The translations under genes were made by a program, and so were the position numbers. The notes beneath the pieces were generated by a model, which searched no databases, was not told where the DNA came from, and saw nothing but the letters and a program-made list of their open reading frames with translations. A DNA stretch of 64,000 nt from Hirsutella rhossiliensis (Eukaryota > Ascomycota > Sordariomycetes > Hypocreales > Ophiocordycipitaceae): the NCBI RefSeq assembly GCF_020360975.1, contig NW_025408667.1:4340001-4404000 (forward strand). Direction: 5' to 3'. Shown here one piece after another: positions 22,977 through 34,536 of this stretch; position 1 is the stretch's first letter, and every line of letters starts with the position of its first letter.

Positions 22977-25562
22977 ATGGCCCCGGGCATGGACGAGGCC
23001 GCGCCGCCTCACAGCGCTTTCGACGTGAGGCTCGTGCATTGTTTCCGACCGACGCTCAACTAACTCGGTCCATGCAGACTCTCCTGGTCCTCGACTTCGG
23101 GAGTCAGACTAGCCATCTCATCATTCGACGTCTCCGAGCCCTCAATGTCTACGCCGAGATGCTGCCCTGCACCACCAAGCTCCGGGACCTGGCCTGGACT
23201 CCTGTCGGAATCATCTTGAGCGGCGGTAGGCTTGACACTGGCTGGCCAAAGTTGATTGTCCTCCATATCGCTGACCTGGTATCCAGGCCCCTCCTCCGTG
23301 TATGACCAAGGAGCTCCTCGTAAGACTGCTCTCTCCTCCTCAGCAAACTCGCCGGCTAACTCGGCAAAGACGTCGATCCCGCCATCTTCGACTTGGGGGT
23401 GCCCATTCTGTAAGTGGTTTTCCAGTGTCCGACTTGGCTTTGATTAACACCAAAGGCTTAGTGGAATTTGCTATGGCTGCCAGGAGCTCGCTTGGCGAGC
23501 AGACGCTAAGAATGTCGCTCCTGGAGAGGCCCGGGAATATGGCCATGCTGTATGCCCGGCTTGTCCCTTTTCATCCTCAGAGATACCTGCCGTACTGATC
23601 AATGCTTTCCCCAGGATGTCGCCGTACACAAGGTCGGCGGCTCTGGCCACGTCGACCGCCTCTTCGACGGTCTGGGGGATATAATGCACGGTAAGCCGTC
23701 TCTACCCCGACGAAGAACTCTGGTCTACTTTCCAGAGCTAACCTTGACACAGTTTACATGAGCCACTTTGACAAGCTTGTACGCTTGCCCGAAGGTTTCG
23801 TCACCGTCGCCAGCACGCAGAACTCGGAGTTCGCTGGAATCGCCCACCGGGAGAAGCCAGTGTTTGGTTTGTCTCTCCCCTACCTGTCTTCTCCACTGTC
23901 GTTCTTTCCCCGTCTCTCTCCACTCCTGCGCTACCCTGCCGGCCCAGGCGTTCGCTGACCCAAGCCGTTGGCAGGAATCCAATTTCACCCCGAGCTTTCG
24001 CACACTCCTCGCGGCACTGAGCTGTTGAAAAATTTTGCCGTCGGTATTTGCGAAGCCAGACAGCATTGGGTCATGAGTGACTTCATCAAGCATGAAATCA
24101 CACGTATCCGCAAGCTCGTTGGCGACAAAGCTCAAGTCATCGGTGCTGTCTCGGGCGGCGTCGACAGTACCGTGGCGGCTCGCCTGATGCAAGAAGCTAT
24201 TGGTATGTCCTTGATGGCCAATTCAGGCATCCAAGCCGGGCTAACGTGGGTCCAGGCGAGCGATTCCATGCCGTTCTTGTAGACAACGGTGTGATGCGTC
24301 TCGACGAATGCCAGCAGGTGCAACAGACGCTTCAACAACATCTCGGCATCAACTTGACAATCGTCGACGGGTCCAAATTGTTTCTTGACCGCCTGAAAGG
24401 CGTGACTGAACCCGAGAAGAAGCGGTCCATCATTGGGGGAACCTTCATCGACCTGTTTGAAGAAGAGGCTATCAGGATCGAGAAGGTGGCCGAGAATACC
24501 CCAAATGCTGGCAAGGTGGAGTGGTTTCTTCAGGGCACTCTGTATCCCGATGTCATCGAGTCTCTGAGCTTCAAGGGCCCCTCAGCGACCATCAAAAGTA
24601 AGTGTGCCCATCTCGATGACTTTGCTGGAGCATGCTCCGCCAGACCTTTGGTCCCAACACAACGGCCCCCACTGACCAGGGGGCATTGATCTGAACATCG
24701 AGTGCTGACCACAAACACAGCGCATCACAACGTGGGCGGGCTTCCGGCTCGCATGATGAACGGGGTGCGTAGCCCTCGGAACAATAACTATACAAGGCAA
24801 TGACTAATCTTGTTGACAATAGGAGGGCCTTAAACTAATAGAGCCCTTGAGAGAGCTGTTCAAGGACGAAGTGCGAGAATTTGGCCGGCAACTTGGTATT
24901 CACGACGATCTTGTTATGCGTCACCCATTCCCAGGACCGGGGATTGCCATCAGAATCATTGGAGAGGTGACTCCCGAGCGTGTCGCCATCGCCAGAAAGG
25001 CCGATCACATCTTCATCTCCATGATCAAGGAAGCGGGCATCTACAACGAGGTACGCTTCGCGGCTGAGGTCGTTTGGAATGGTCACTAACCGTCGTATGC
25101 AGATGTCTCAAGCGTACGCCGGCGTCGACACCAGCAGAGGTATGTTTTCTGACATTCCTCCGCTCGAAATCACAAAGAATCGTCTTCTGGGCAAGATGCA
25201 ACGCAAACTAGTATTTTTGCTAACTTTTGGTTTTGTTTCAGCCGTTGGAGTTATGGGGGATCAACGTGTCTATGGTACGCTGGGTTTGACGAGAATCGTT
25301 CGAGTGACCACGACAAGCTAACATTGATGCACAGGGTACATCATCATACTTCGGGCTGTGACGTCAACAGACTTCATGAGCGCTGAGCCTTACGAGTTTG
25401 AATTCGGACTGATGAAGAAGATTGCGCGGAGAATCGTCAACGAAGTTGACGGAGTCTCTCGGGTGACTTATGATGTCACGAGCAAGCCTCCTGGTATGTG
25501 CATGCGACATCATCGGGATACTCAGTTGTTGACATCGAATAGGAACCATTGAGCTGGAGTAG
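22977..25562 (+). CDS. GUA1: GMP synthase (glutamine-hydrolysing), 15 exons
   Basis: Converts XMP to GMP using glutamine and ATP, the last step of guanylate synthesis, in the cytosol. Fifteen exons assemble into 545 aa with every junction in phase: 22977-23024, 23078-23225, 23287-23319, 23370-23409, 23462-23549, 23615-23690, 23753-23866, 23975-24202, 24256-24597, 24721-24764, 24823-25050, 25103-25139, 25242-25274, 25335-25493 and 25543-25562. The class I glutamine amidotransferase domain has the nucleophile Cys93 (GICYG) and His187/Glu189 (FHPE). The ATP-pyrophosphatase loop SGGVDS is at 242-247. The C-terminal dimerisation domain ends PPGTIELE. Length and motifs are complete, so the enzyme should work. 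Fourteen introns is far more than I would expect for this gene in Pezizomycotina. Whether this is the only GMP synthase of the genome or an extra copy cannot be seen here. Confidence 0.93.
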
Positions 25563-25597
25563 GTGGTGGTGTATTGGGTCAATGGATGGGTCACAAC

Positions 25598-28268
25598 CAG
25601 ACATTGCAGTAATCAATATATATTGATAAGTATGGGCATATTTATTGTTAAGCTTATCAATATCGATAACAATATGGAAGTCCCCTATCAATATGTATTG
25701 CTAATATGCCCCTATTTTGACTTGAATGCCTGTTTTAGGCGTACTTACTTTCCACACGTCAGCCGTAGCGCTGAGGAAGGGGCTCGGCACAGAATGGGAG
25801 CATTCTTTCGTTCAAGATTCTCCATGCCCTCCATTTTGGTGATCGAAGTGCACGCCCCCTCGATATCTCAGCTTTGGCAATGGAAGACTACGTATCCCGT
25901 GTGCCGGAAGTTGACATCGCATCGAACCCTTCGTCATCAATTTTGCCTTCCGATAGTGTCTCGCAATCTGCCAGTATACCTTCAGAATCGGAGCATTCCT
26001 CCGGCAGCAGTCAAGAGGAGGAAGTTGAGAGCGACGTCGACTTGGCATCACTTTCGACAGGCTCGAGGCGATGAGCCACGCACGGCAGGTGGCAATTTAC
26101 TCCACTACTGCAAACGTTGTCGCAATCCATCGTGGTCAACCCACATTTCTGGCAACGCCCGCTATCATCTCGAAAGGTTCATCACGTACAAGTCAGAGAA
26201 GACACGAATGCTCGATGCAAGCGTCAAGTAGCCATCGAGAATGCCTTCGCGAGAACAAGCGAAAAGCAGCTGAGGCTGACTCAAGAGAGCGAGGTCAATA
26301 TTTTGCGGAGCGTGATCAATGTCGATGCTTTCCGAGAGGCACAGATGCTACTTTCCGCGAATAGGCATCTGCCACTGAGCTGCGCGACGTGGCCAGAGTA
26401 TCAGGCACTTTGACCGCGATCAACCCCGCAGTCGAGGAGTTCCTCGTCGACTCTAGCAACACGGTCGCTTCGGATCTAGATAGGGCCTACGACACGCATC
26501 AACAATCCGTCTGTCGGTGGCTCGAAGGCGCTCGGAGTCTTGTGCATATCGCAATGGATGTATGGTCTTCTCCTCAACGCAAGGCATACATCGCTGTTCA
26601 TGCGCAATGGGTCGACGAGGCATACAAGCCTCGCAAGGCATTGCTGGGATTGCCAAACCTGCGACGGTCGCACGCGGGCGCAGCGATGACGCCGCACCTA
26701 CTGAAGATCATCCGGAGATACGGCATAACACAAAAACTCGGCTATTTCACCGGGGACAATGATGCTAAAAATGACACTTGCCTCCGTCAACTTTCTGCCG
26801 ATTTATCGCAAGAGCATGGGCTGACCTTTGATCCAATATCCTCTCGAACGCGGTGCGCTGGCCACATCATTAACCTTTCCCTGCAAGCCTTTCTCTTTGC
26901 GACCAGCGAAAGTGCACTTCAGGCCGCCGTTGAACAGGCGGACGATGAACTGAATCAAACTACTGTTGCAGACGCCTTGCATGACCACCTCCATTCAGAA
27001 TCTACGCCAAGAACTCACGCCCAGCGCAGGAAAAATGACATTGCCGGTTGGCGGAGTATCGGTCCAATGGGAAAACTTCACAACATTGCTGTGTTCATTC
27101 GCAACTCTACAATTCACAACGACGCATGGGACGACATTGCGGGCCCTCGGTATCGACAACATCACGCGCTGGAACTCGTGGTTCAAGCTGCTTGATGCCG
27201 CCATCAGCCAGGAAGGCCCATTGTCGGTCTTCGTCAATCAGTATCATCGAGCTTGAGGACGACATCCTGACTCATGATGACTGGCAAGTATTGAAGATGA
27301 CACACGAGTTCTTGCAGCCGTTTCACCAGGCCACCATGGAGCAGCAAATGGCCTGGGCTTCAATAGATCAGGTGCTAGAGAACATGGACATACTCTTCGT
27401 GCAATTCGAAGACGCAAAGGTCAGTCGCAGACTCTGCAAGTATTGCCTTCGGGCTGAAGAAGAAGCTCAACTTCGATGCAGGTCAAGTATGCCGAAAACG
27501 CCCACATGGTAAGCTCGGTTCACATGGGCTGGTGGGTTCTTTCAAAGTATTACGAAGAAACCGACAAAAACCCCGTGTATGCCACGGCACTTCTGCTCCA
27601 TCCAGAAAAACGGCGGAGGTATCTCGACCGTCATTGGGCACCAGAGTGGCGGCAGACAGCCATTGCTGCAGCGCAGCGGCAATGGGCGAAGTATAAGGAC
27701 AGACCGATTTCGTCGGAGAGAACCGTGCGACCCAGTTGTGAAGCGCGAGGTCGCTTCTTACGAGCGCATAAGGCAGTCAATGAGTGTCCTGGATGAACCT
27801 GGCGATGAAGACGAGTTTGAGAAATTCATCAATGCTCCTCCGAGACATATGCTGACTGCCAATCCGCTTGAATGGTGGTGTCGTGAGGAGCAGAGAGCCG
27901 AGTATCCACGCTTGCATCAGATGGCCCTTGACATACTCAGCGTCCCAGCGATGTCGGACGAGCCGGAGCGGGTGTTCTCTTGCACAAGGCGGACACTTTC
28001 TTGGGATCGAGCTCGACTTTCCGCGGACAGGACTGAAAAGCTGCAATGCTTGGGTAATTGGGTGAGGAACGATTTGATTCGCAAACTGTACGTTGCGGTT
28101 GATGACGAGATCATGGATGTGGGCGGCGCCAACGGAGACGGAGATGAGCATTCAATGTTATATTAATAATTATTGATAAGCTTAACAATACATATCAATA
28201 TAGCCACACTCCTAACAATACATAACAATATGCCAAAAATATGTATTTATTTATTATTGCAATGTCTG
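25598..28268 (+). mobile_element. hAT-2: complete hAT-family DNA transposon
   Basis: 2,671 bp flanked by a perfect 8-bp duplication, GTCACAAC (25590-25597 and 28269-28276), which fits nTnnnnAn. The ends are inverted repeats beginning CAGACATTGCA. Subterminal zones are full of TATTGATA/CAATA words; a perfect 20-nt inverted pair lies at 25643-25662 and 28171-28190. The interior encodes a hAT transposase on the plus strand. It differs in sequence from hAT-1. It inserted 35 bp downstream of the GMP synthase stop codon, so it probably sits in or just past that gene's 3' untranslated region. Confidence 0.95.
25880..28166 (+). pseudogene. hAT-2 transposase, interrupted
   Basis: Fragments of one transposase in order. 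An acidic, Ser-rich start (ATG 25880) runs to about 26060. A BED-like finger follows around 26100-26190 (HYCKRC...H) in a shifted frame. The catalytic RNase H-like part runs from 26389 to about 27150, with the IAMDVWSSPQRKAYIAVHAQWVD segment and GYFTGDNDAKND. The NITRWNSWF segment near 27150 is in another frame. The C-terminal hAT dimerisation domain lies around 27870-28070 (WWCREEQRAEYPRLHQMALDIL...DEPERVFS). The frame breaks at about 26065, 26390, 27140, 27250, 27480 and 27730. No good introns explain all of these, so it is most likely inactive, with assembly indels as an alternative. Confidence 0.8.
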
Positions 28269-28276
28269 GTCACAAC

Positions 28277-28568
28277 GGGGGCACTAGGAGTTTGAGAGGG
28301 CCGGAAAATCACTCTTGCATTCGACCGTAAAGGGTATTTCTTTTTGCTCTTGTGCAGCTGCTGCGGGGATGATTAGACGCAATGTTTGTGGCGAAGCTGT
28401 GGGCTGCAACGGGAAAAGGATCTGATAGAAACAGCTTTCTGCCGCCCACAACTGATGCCTCCTGCGGGACTATTCCGGCATGCAAAAGAGCGCAAACAAG
28501 GCCACAAGACTGAGGCCCTCGGGGATGTACTCATTATGCTTGTGTCGAGGACTGCTTTGCTGCTTCGC
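28277..28568. other. Spacer between hAT-2 and the enterotoxin-like gene
   Basis: About 290 bp with no gene; expected to hold the 3' untranslated region of the minus-strand gene ending at 28569. Confidence 0.5.
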
Positions 28569-30899
28569 TCACGAAGACACTTCCCACCAGTCTTCAGGAT
28601 TTATCTCGCCCGACCAAACCTTCTGAGGTCGGAATCCCGGTCCATGCTGAAGCCACTGGTTGACCGACTGAAACTTCTTCATCTCCATCGTCTTGGACGA
28701 GCCCGCGCATTTCGCCGTGAATGTGAGGCCTGAAAGACCGGTCCCAGTCAGCATCCCGCCTTTCAGATCGAGTAACATGAGATGGGCCTGGACTGAGGCG
28801 GAAGAACGCACCTTGAAGCTTCCACGCATCTCTTGTGAAATAGCCGATGCTGGGGAGGTCAACCAGGTACAACTGTTTGATATCGCGCACGGGAATTTCG
28901 TCGGAGCCAAACGCCTTCTTCAGATCAACGGCCTTCGAAACGGAAAACCCCGGCGAAGGCTCTTGTGCGACAAGGATTCTCCCGGACCTCCCGAGAAGGA
29001 GCACTATGGCCTCGTAGGTTCCAGAGAAGTACTGATCGGACAGTGTAAACTCAAACTTCAGCTCTTCGATGTAGCTGCAGACGGGCCTCATGTGCCAGTC
29101 CGTCGGGGCAATGTCCAAGGTGGCGACAGTCTGCGCCAGCAGTTGGTCCGACTCACGCCCCGTGTGCTTGTGCTTGTACACGGCATTGAGCGCCTTGAAC
29201 TTGTCGACTTCAACCCTGTAGCCCGACTCGACGCAGCGGGCACGCAATACCATGTCTGAGTTGGATCGCCGCGGTCAGCTGAGTAGTCCCTTGCAATCTG
29301 ACGGGTCTAGTAGAAGATATATACCTTGAAGCTTCCACTCGTCGTTCCTGGTGCCCGAGTAGTGCCCCGCAGCAGTGAGCTGGATCTTGTTGATGCCCTT
29401 CTTGATGTCAAGCATATTGGGCCCGACGCGAAACCACTTTTCGAATCCTGACGGGGGGGCCTCTGCAATCTCCAAGCTGGCTTTACCAGCCGGGCCTTCT
29501 AGAATGGCTCCCAGGCGATCATAGGTCCCGGAAAAGTAATCGTCAGACAGCTTGAAACCAATCTCGACGTCTTGGATGTGGTCGCAGGCATCCGTCTTTT
29601 TGAGCTTTCCGCAGAATGGTTCCAATCCCTTACTAGCTCCCCCTGGAGTGTCTCAGGTTAGGACGGGCGACGCCTCGATGCTCGCTTGTGTTCGATGTCA
29701 GGATCCTCACCTTCCGCTCTCTTGGCTCGGGAAAACTTTCCAAGCATGGAACCGCACCCGTCAAGGAGATTGCACACGCCGTTCTGACCCCGTCGCATCC
29801 TATCTATAGCTTGCTGGATGAACGCGTCCGCCTCTGCAATTCCGCGGTTGTGCCCAAACGGTCCGTCGGGGTTTTCCCGATCAAACCTCTCCAAGGAGGT
29901 CGCTATGGCATCCTCCGCCTCCACCACTAGATAGCTGTTCAGTGAGTGAGAATCGGCCTCGCATGGTTCGTCGTGCTCCCGCAGGTACTCGGCAGCCGCC
30001 AGCAAATCTTCTTCCGTGAGCGCAGCATTCTGTCCTCGTTGGCTCGAAAGGATGGCACTCTCGCCCTGAGTCTCCTCAGAACTGCTGTCGCCGCTCGCCG
30101 ACGGCGACGGACAGGGAGAGTCAACCGGGAGTAGCGGGAACTGACCCGTCCAGCCGACAACCTCGCCGACTCCGGGGCGCCCCATGAACTCTATCGCCGC
30201 TTCCATGGAGCCTCTATCATAGCCTTCTGCCCGCGAGCTGTCGGCGACTGAGTCGCGAAACCGGTCTGCGTCGTATTGGGGGTTTGGAACGACGTTTTCG
30301 ACAGCGACGTCGTCGGGGATTCCGTCTGGATACCGCCGGTTCAGGCGCTGCAGAGCCTCTAGCGACATGTGTCCCACTACCTGTGGCCAAAGGATGCCTC
30401 CAAGAGCCGCAAATTCCTCTTCGTTGTCTTCCAGGTTAAGCGCGCGAACTGTGTCAATCATGTTCGGAGTGGCGCGAACCAAGTAAATCCACGGGAGGTG
30501 AGACACCGCGCTGGACGAAGACGCCGTCGACACATAGGCACTCGCCCAGCCCATTTCAGACGGTGAGCAGCTCTCCGCGTCCGAGTCTTCGCTGTCGTAT
30601 TGCTCGTCCTTCCACGCCATTGCACCTTGCTTGTGGCGTTCAAGGTCGAATGCTTCCTCCTCGTCGACGTAGCTGCCTCGCGGTCTGAATCCGCCAGCCC
30701 TCTGAATCGTGACATTATCCCTGACATCTCCGCGCCAGACAAATTTCTTCCCGTCTTCCCGAGAGAACAAGGTATTTAGTGCTTCAGGGCCTTCCGGCAC
30801 GCCCAGGGATGTCGTGACCCTGGCATTACCACAGCCCAGCCAGAAGAGCCACAGTAGCGTGGCTGAAACGGCCATGCTGGGCGAGGGCGCAAGAAGCAT
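28569..30899 (-). CDS. Secreted heat-labile-enterotoxin-like ADP-ribosyltransferase with C-terminal repeat modules
   Basis: Putative secreted mono-ADP-ribosyltransferase, in the enterotoxin A-chain family found in entomopathogenic Hypocreales; the host target is unknown. Exons 30899-29711, 29642-29325, 29255-28812 and 28729-28569 give 703 aa in phase. The start at 30899 is preferred to in-frame codons upstream because it begins a signal peptide (about residues 1-25, hydrophobic core ATLLWLFWLGCG). Catalytic signature of the family: Arg56 in WRGD, STA at 124-126 (S-T-S is usual), and an E-x-E at 160-162 just before ALGG. An acidic Ser/Pro-rich linker follows, then a dibasic Lys-Arg at 393-394, a possible Kex2 site. 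After it come two related modules of about 145 aa, each with a SD-x-YFSGTY and a WKLQG segment. No B-subunit gene is adjacent; the modules might serve binding, which is inference. Confidence 0.85.
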
Positions 30900-33261
30900 C
30901 TTGAAAGATTCAGAATGGCAAATTGGGGCTGTTAAACTACGGTAGGAAGGAAGATCTGGAAAGCAGGTCAGCTGCGTCGACAAGCCGTCTCTTTATACGT
31001 TGAGGCAACTTCCTTCGACGCACTGTTTGAAGAGACTCTGTCCTGCCACCTCTGCCACTGTCAATCAATAGTAGACGTGTTCTAGATCTCACAATGGGTT
31101 GCAAGGTTACCCCTGGCAGCTCACATGAATCCCATAGAGGTTCCCGACACCCGTGGCTCTTTCCTGGCCAACCGAGGCCAAGGAGCACACAATCCCGTGT
31201 TCGAAGGCATTTCATGCAGGAACTCATACCGACAGTACTTGCATCTTCTGAAGGTGAGTGCACATGAAAAGAGTGCATGGAGAGAGGATATCGGCCTCAA
31301 TTTCTTCCCAAAACGTCATGAGAGTAGGCGTTAACTCGATTGGAACAGCTCAGAAATTTCCGTCAGCCCACGAAGGCAATGGTCTTGTCAAAAGAGTTGC
31401 TCCGCACCCAGCTAACGCCGTTGAAAATATGCTTGCTATATCAACTAAGGAGCTAGCCAGCACAAGAGATGCGACGGTTCTCCACCTCTTGCGCGATTTA
31501 TAAGCGCCATCGGTCTGAACAAACCGAACAATCGGGCGAGGCCTTAGGACTCCTGATAGGATTTGACGTAGGCTGGCAAAAGAATCCCGAAACCACGACA
31601 GGGGCTGATGGCCCTCTGCATAAGTTTGCGAGTAGAATGCTCACGGCAGTGCTTTGAATAAACTGCCTATGCATAGGGACAGTGCTGGATTATAGCTTAC
31701 CGATAGTACACCCTGGTTTCAGCATCGGCGAACTCGATAGATGTGCCCCTAGCGCCTGGTTGTTGCGGAGTATAGAGTGGTACCTGCATACTGAGACTGC
31801 TGGGCGACCCGCAGACGTACAAGTCAGGTCAAATCATGTACGGACTTGGAGTACTTTGGATTCGGAATGCCGAGTATAAGAGCCCCCCCAAGCAGGGGCT
31901 TGAGAGCACAGTTCGAAGGTAAAGGGGGTCACAAGTGGGGGAATTCAATGATACACCTCTTGGTCTATCTACCGAGACGAGAGAAGGGTTGGTTGATATA
32001 GATACAGATACCCGATACTGTCCCGATGAGGGCACTGGGATGTCTCCGTACACGAGCCATGCCCTTCATGCGTCCCCTTGCTAAGAGAGTCATTTACGCC
32101 TCAGGGGTGATCCCATGGATGCCATGCCCCAGCTGAACCCCACAGAACCCCAATCACCCCTCTTCTCTTCTCTCCTCGTCGCCCCCGCAATCTATCCGGC
32201 GCAGTGACTTGAAAGTGTTCCAGCCAAGCCCTCCGCCTACAAGCAGCATGCACCGGCAAGCTGGAAAGTGCCGTCTATCTGCCATAATGAGTCAATGACT
32301 CACGCCCTTAGGCCTTGGCTGCTTTTCCGAGCATTCGTTCAAGCAATCGAGCACAACATGGACAATGAGCTACGACCAGCTGGTAATAACGCCACTGTTA
32401 GAACTAGTAGTTTTGATAACCACGCGGATGATAGTGATCGTTGATATTAGCAAAGACTTTATACCTGATTATATTTTATAACTTATGCTAGTGCCAGCAG
32501 GTGATATGGACCTTTTTGGCCGTGGTATGCCTTCTTTAATACTGTTCTAGTACCATGACCAAGTTTCGTTCGAGCGCTCTCGATATGGCGGTCTAGGCAA
32601 AATGAGACCTTTACTAAAATATGTGATCTCGATCCACTACCAGCATATCCACTGATAGGATCAGTAATCTGTCATTGTCCCCTAAACAAGCAACGAAATA
32701 ACTCAATGTTAATAACAGCACCTGCCAAAATGAGATCTGGGGAGCTAGAGACCCGCTGTGAGATGACGTGTTTCCAAGGGAAAGTAGGAAAGTAGGACGA
32801 TGCTTTCGCAGAGTAGATGGGTTGTAGGATTGTGCTGGCTGCACGAAGACTTAGCAATAGCGGACCCGTCGCTTACGAGCCTGCCTGCTATTTACTGGAC
32901 TTGTACACTGGGGGCTCAGACAAGCTTAAATGTTACTTGGTTCTAATTTGATGAGGGAAAATGCAGCACCCTGTCTATCTATACGAGGCAAACAAAGGGC
33001 AAGAGGACACAGGGCCGGACAAGACAACAGCCCCCGTCATCCACTGTAAGCAGCGAAATGGCGTACAGTCATTATAGAGCACTTCAGCGGCTCAGTGCCT
33101 TGGCTTCGACAGGGAGTCATCAAGGTCATTCGACTTCAAGTGGAGAGCCAGGTTGGGAACCAAAGCGGATACAAATATAGTCGCGTCTTGTCGCGGACTC
33201 ACGGGAGCGATGGCAGCGGCCCAGAAGCCGATGGTACACGGCTGAAGTCTTGCCGACCGAG
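30900..33261. other. Gene-poor spacer
   Basis: About 2.4 kb upstream of the enterotoxin-like gene with no recognisable gene. The part next to 30900 should hold its promoter. Frames are under 115 aa and have no motifs. Confidence 0.5.
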
Positions 33262-33594
33262 ATGCGTCTTTCCTTGGCAGGAATGCTCAGCGGCAGAGTT
33301 CCGGCCAGCTGTAAGCGCAGAGTCCATGCCGACAGAGGATACCCTGAGTCGATTTATCACCACGATGCCTCAATCTGTGACAGCACTTATTGGAGTGAGA
33401 GCGAGGCCGAAGAGGATACCCATGGTCCATACCACCGCTCCGGATATTGGCGCCGGCTGCATATGCCGTACGACGTATGCGGAAACACGGGGTGCGACGT
33501 CGAATCCCTCGGCCCGGCACAGTACGCCGCGGCGGTCTCGGGATCCCGCTCTCGGCTCCGCATTTCGAAATCCCGCCGCTCTCGATTCCGCTGA
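33262..33594 (+). CDS. Possible small hypothetical protein
   Basis: 110 aa from the ATG at 33262. The N-terminus (MRLSLAGMLSGRVPAS) is weakly signal-like. The middle is rich in Asp, Glu, His and Tyr with four Cys, and the tail is Arg/Ser-rich. An overlapping frame on the same strand (33095-34075) is longer but has the composition of a non-coding shadow. No family recognised. It could be a fragment of a spliced small secreted protein or no gene at all. Confidence 0.2.
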   Translation: MRLSLAGMLSGRVPASCKRRVHADRGYPESIYHHDASICDSTYWSESEAEEDTHGPYHRSGYWRRLHMPYDVCGNTGCDVESLGPAQYAAAVSGSRSRLRISKSRRSRFR

Positions 33595-34536
33595 GCTTGC
33601 CTACCTATTCTCGCTCGCCCTTGCTCCTCGGTCGATGTGGTTCCAGCCACTAACAAATGCCCCTGTCTTCACGTGCATACCGAGGATGAAAGTCCGTCTT
33701 CGAAGTGCCCAAGCCGCGATGGGCCAACGACCTTGGGGGTTTACGGTGCTCAGTGTTGCATCTGCCATCTACCGTACCCATGCCGAGCTGCCAGACCCCT
33801 GCCATGACAGCGACTGCATCGTGCGTGTATCTCGACTACCACCCTCTCTGCCGGAGCAGTCTTCTCTTCTCGTCTCCGCGTGTGACCGTAGCCGTCCTTC
33901 CAGCCGACTGCGTCACAATATCTGTTCGCCCTTGCCAGGTATCTCACTCACCTGGCCCTTCCTGTCTAACTCGCAACCTCGGGCCAAAGGCTGGTGCGAG
34001 CGGAAAACATACACACCATTTTATGCAAACATGAAGCCATGTCTCCGGGAAAGTATACCCCAGCCTCATGCATAGTCTTTTTGTGTCACCAGCTGCGCAC
34101 TTGATGCGTTCTGGCCAAGACCAGGCACCGATCGGACAGACGGGGGCGCGGCGCCATAGTCGAATTGACACTACGAACCAATCCAATCCACAATCAATAG
34201 ATTCCTTGTGTCCTCGGCCTTGGCCATCTCACCTCTTTCCTTGTACCCGGACGAAAATCACGCTCTTCATAATTCTCGGCTGCGACGGGTCGCGAAGTGG
34301 GTGAGGAGGCTCGGAGAACGAAGAGTGGGACAGGAAAGATGGCCTGAAGCCCATGTTATAAATATAATCATTCGCTTTCATTCTCTCTTCTCATGTTCTT
34401 GATGATGCTTCTCCTCCTTGAGCTGTGGTCAGTCTTCTGAGAGCCTGAATCTCCGTCACTTCCGAAACATATTCGGCTATCAAACCCCCTTCCCTAATAC
34501 CGACCAGTCTTTCTGGAGAAGAGGAGCCAGCTCAGC
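33595..34536. other. Spacer upstream of the lipase gene
   Basis: About 0.9 kb without a supportable gene. A C/T-rich stretch close to 34537 fits a fungal promoter and leader. Confidence 0.5.

Noticed and set aside
33095..34075. 326-codon plus-strand frame
   Set aside because: Composition of a random open frame (Arg/Ser/Pro-rich, no domain); does not begin at a convincing start.
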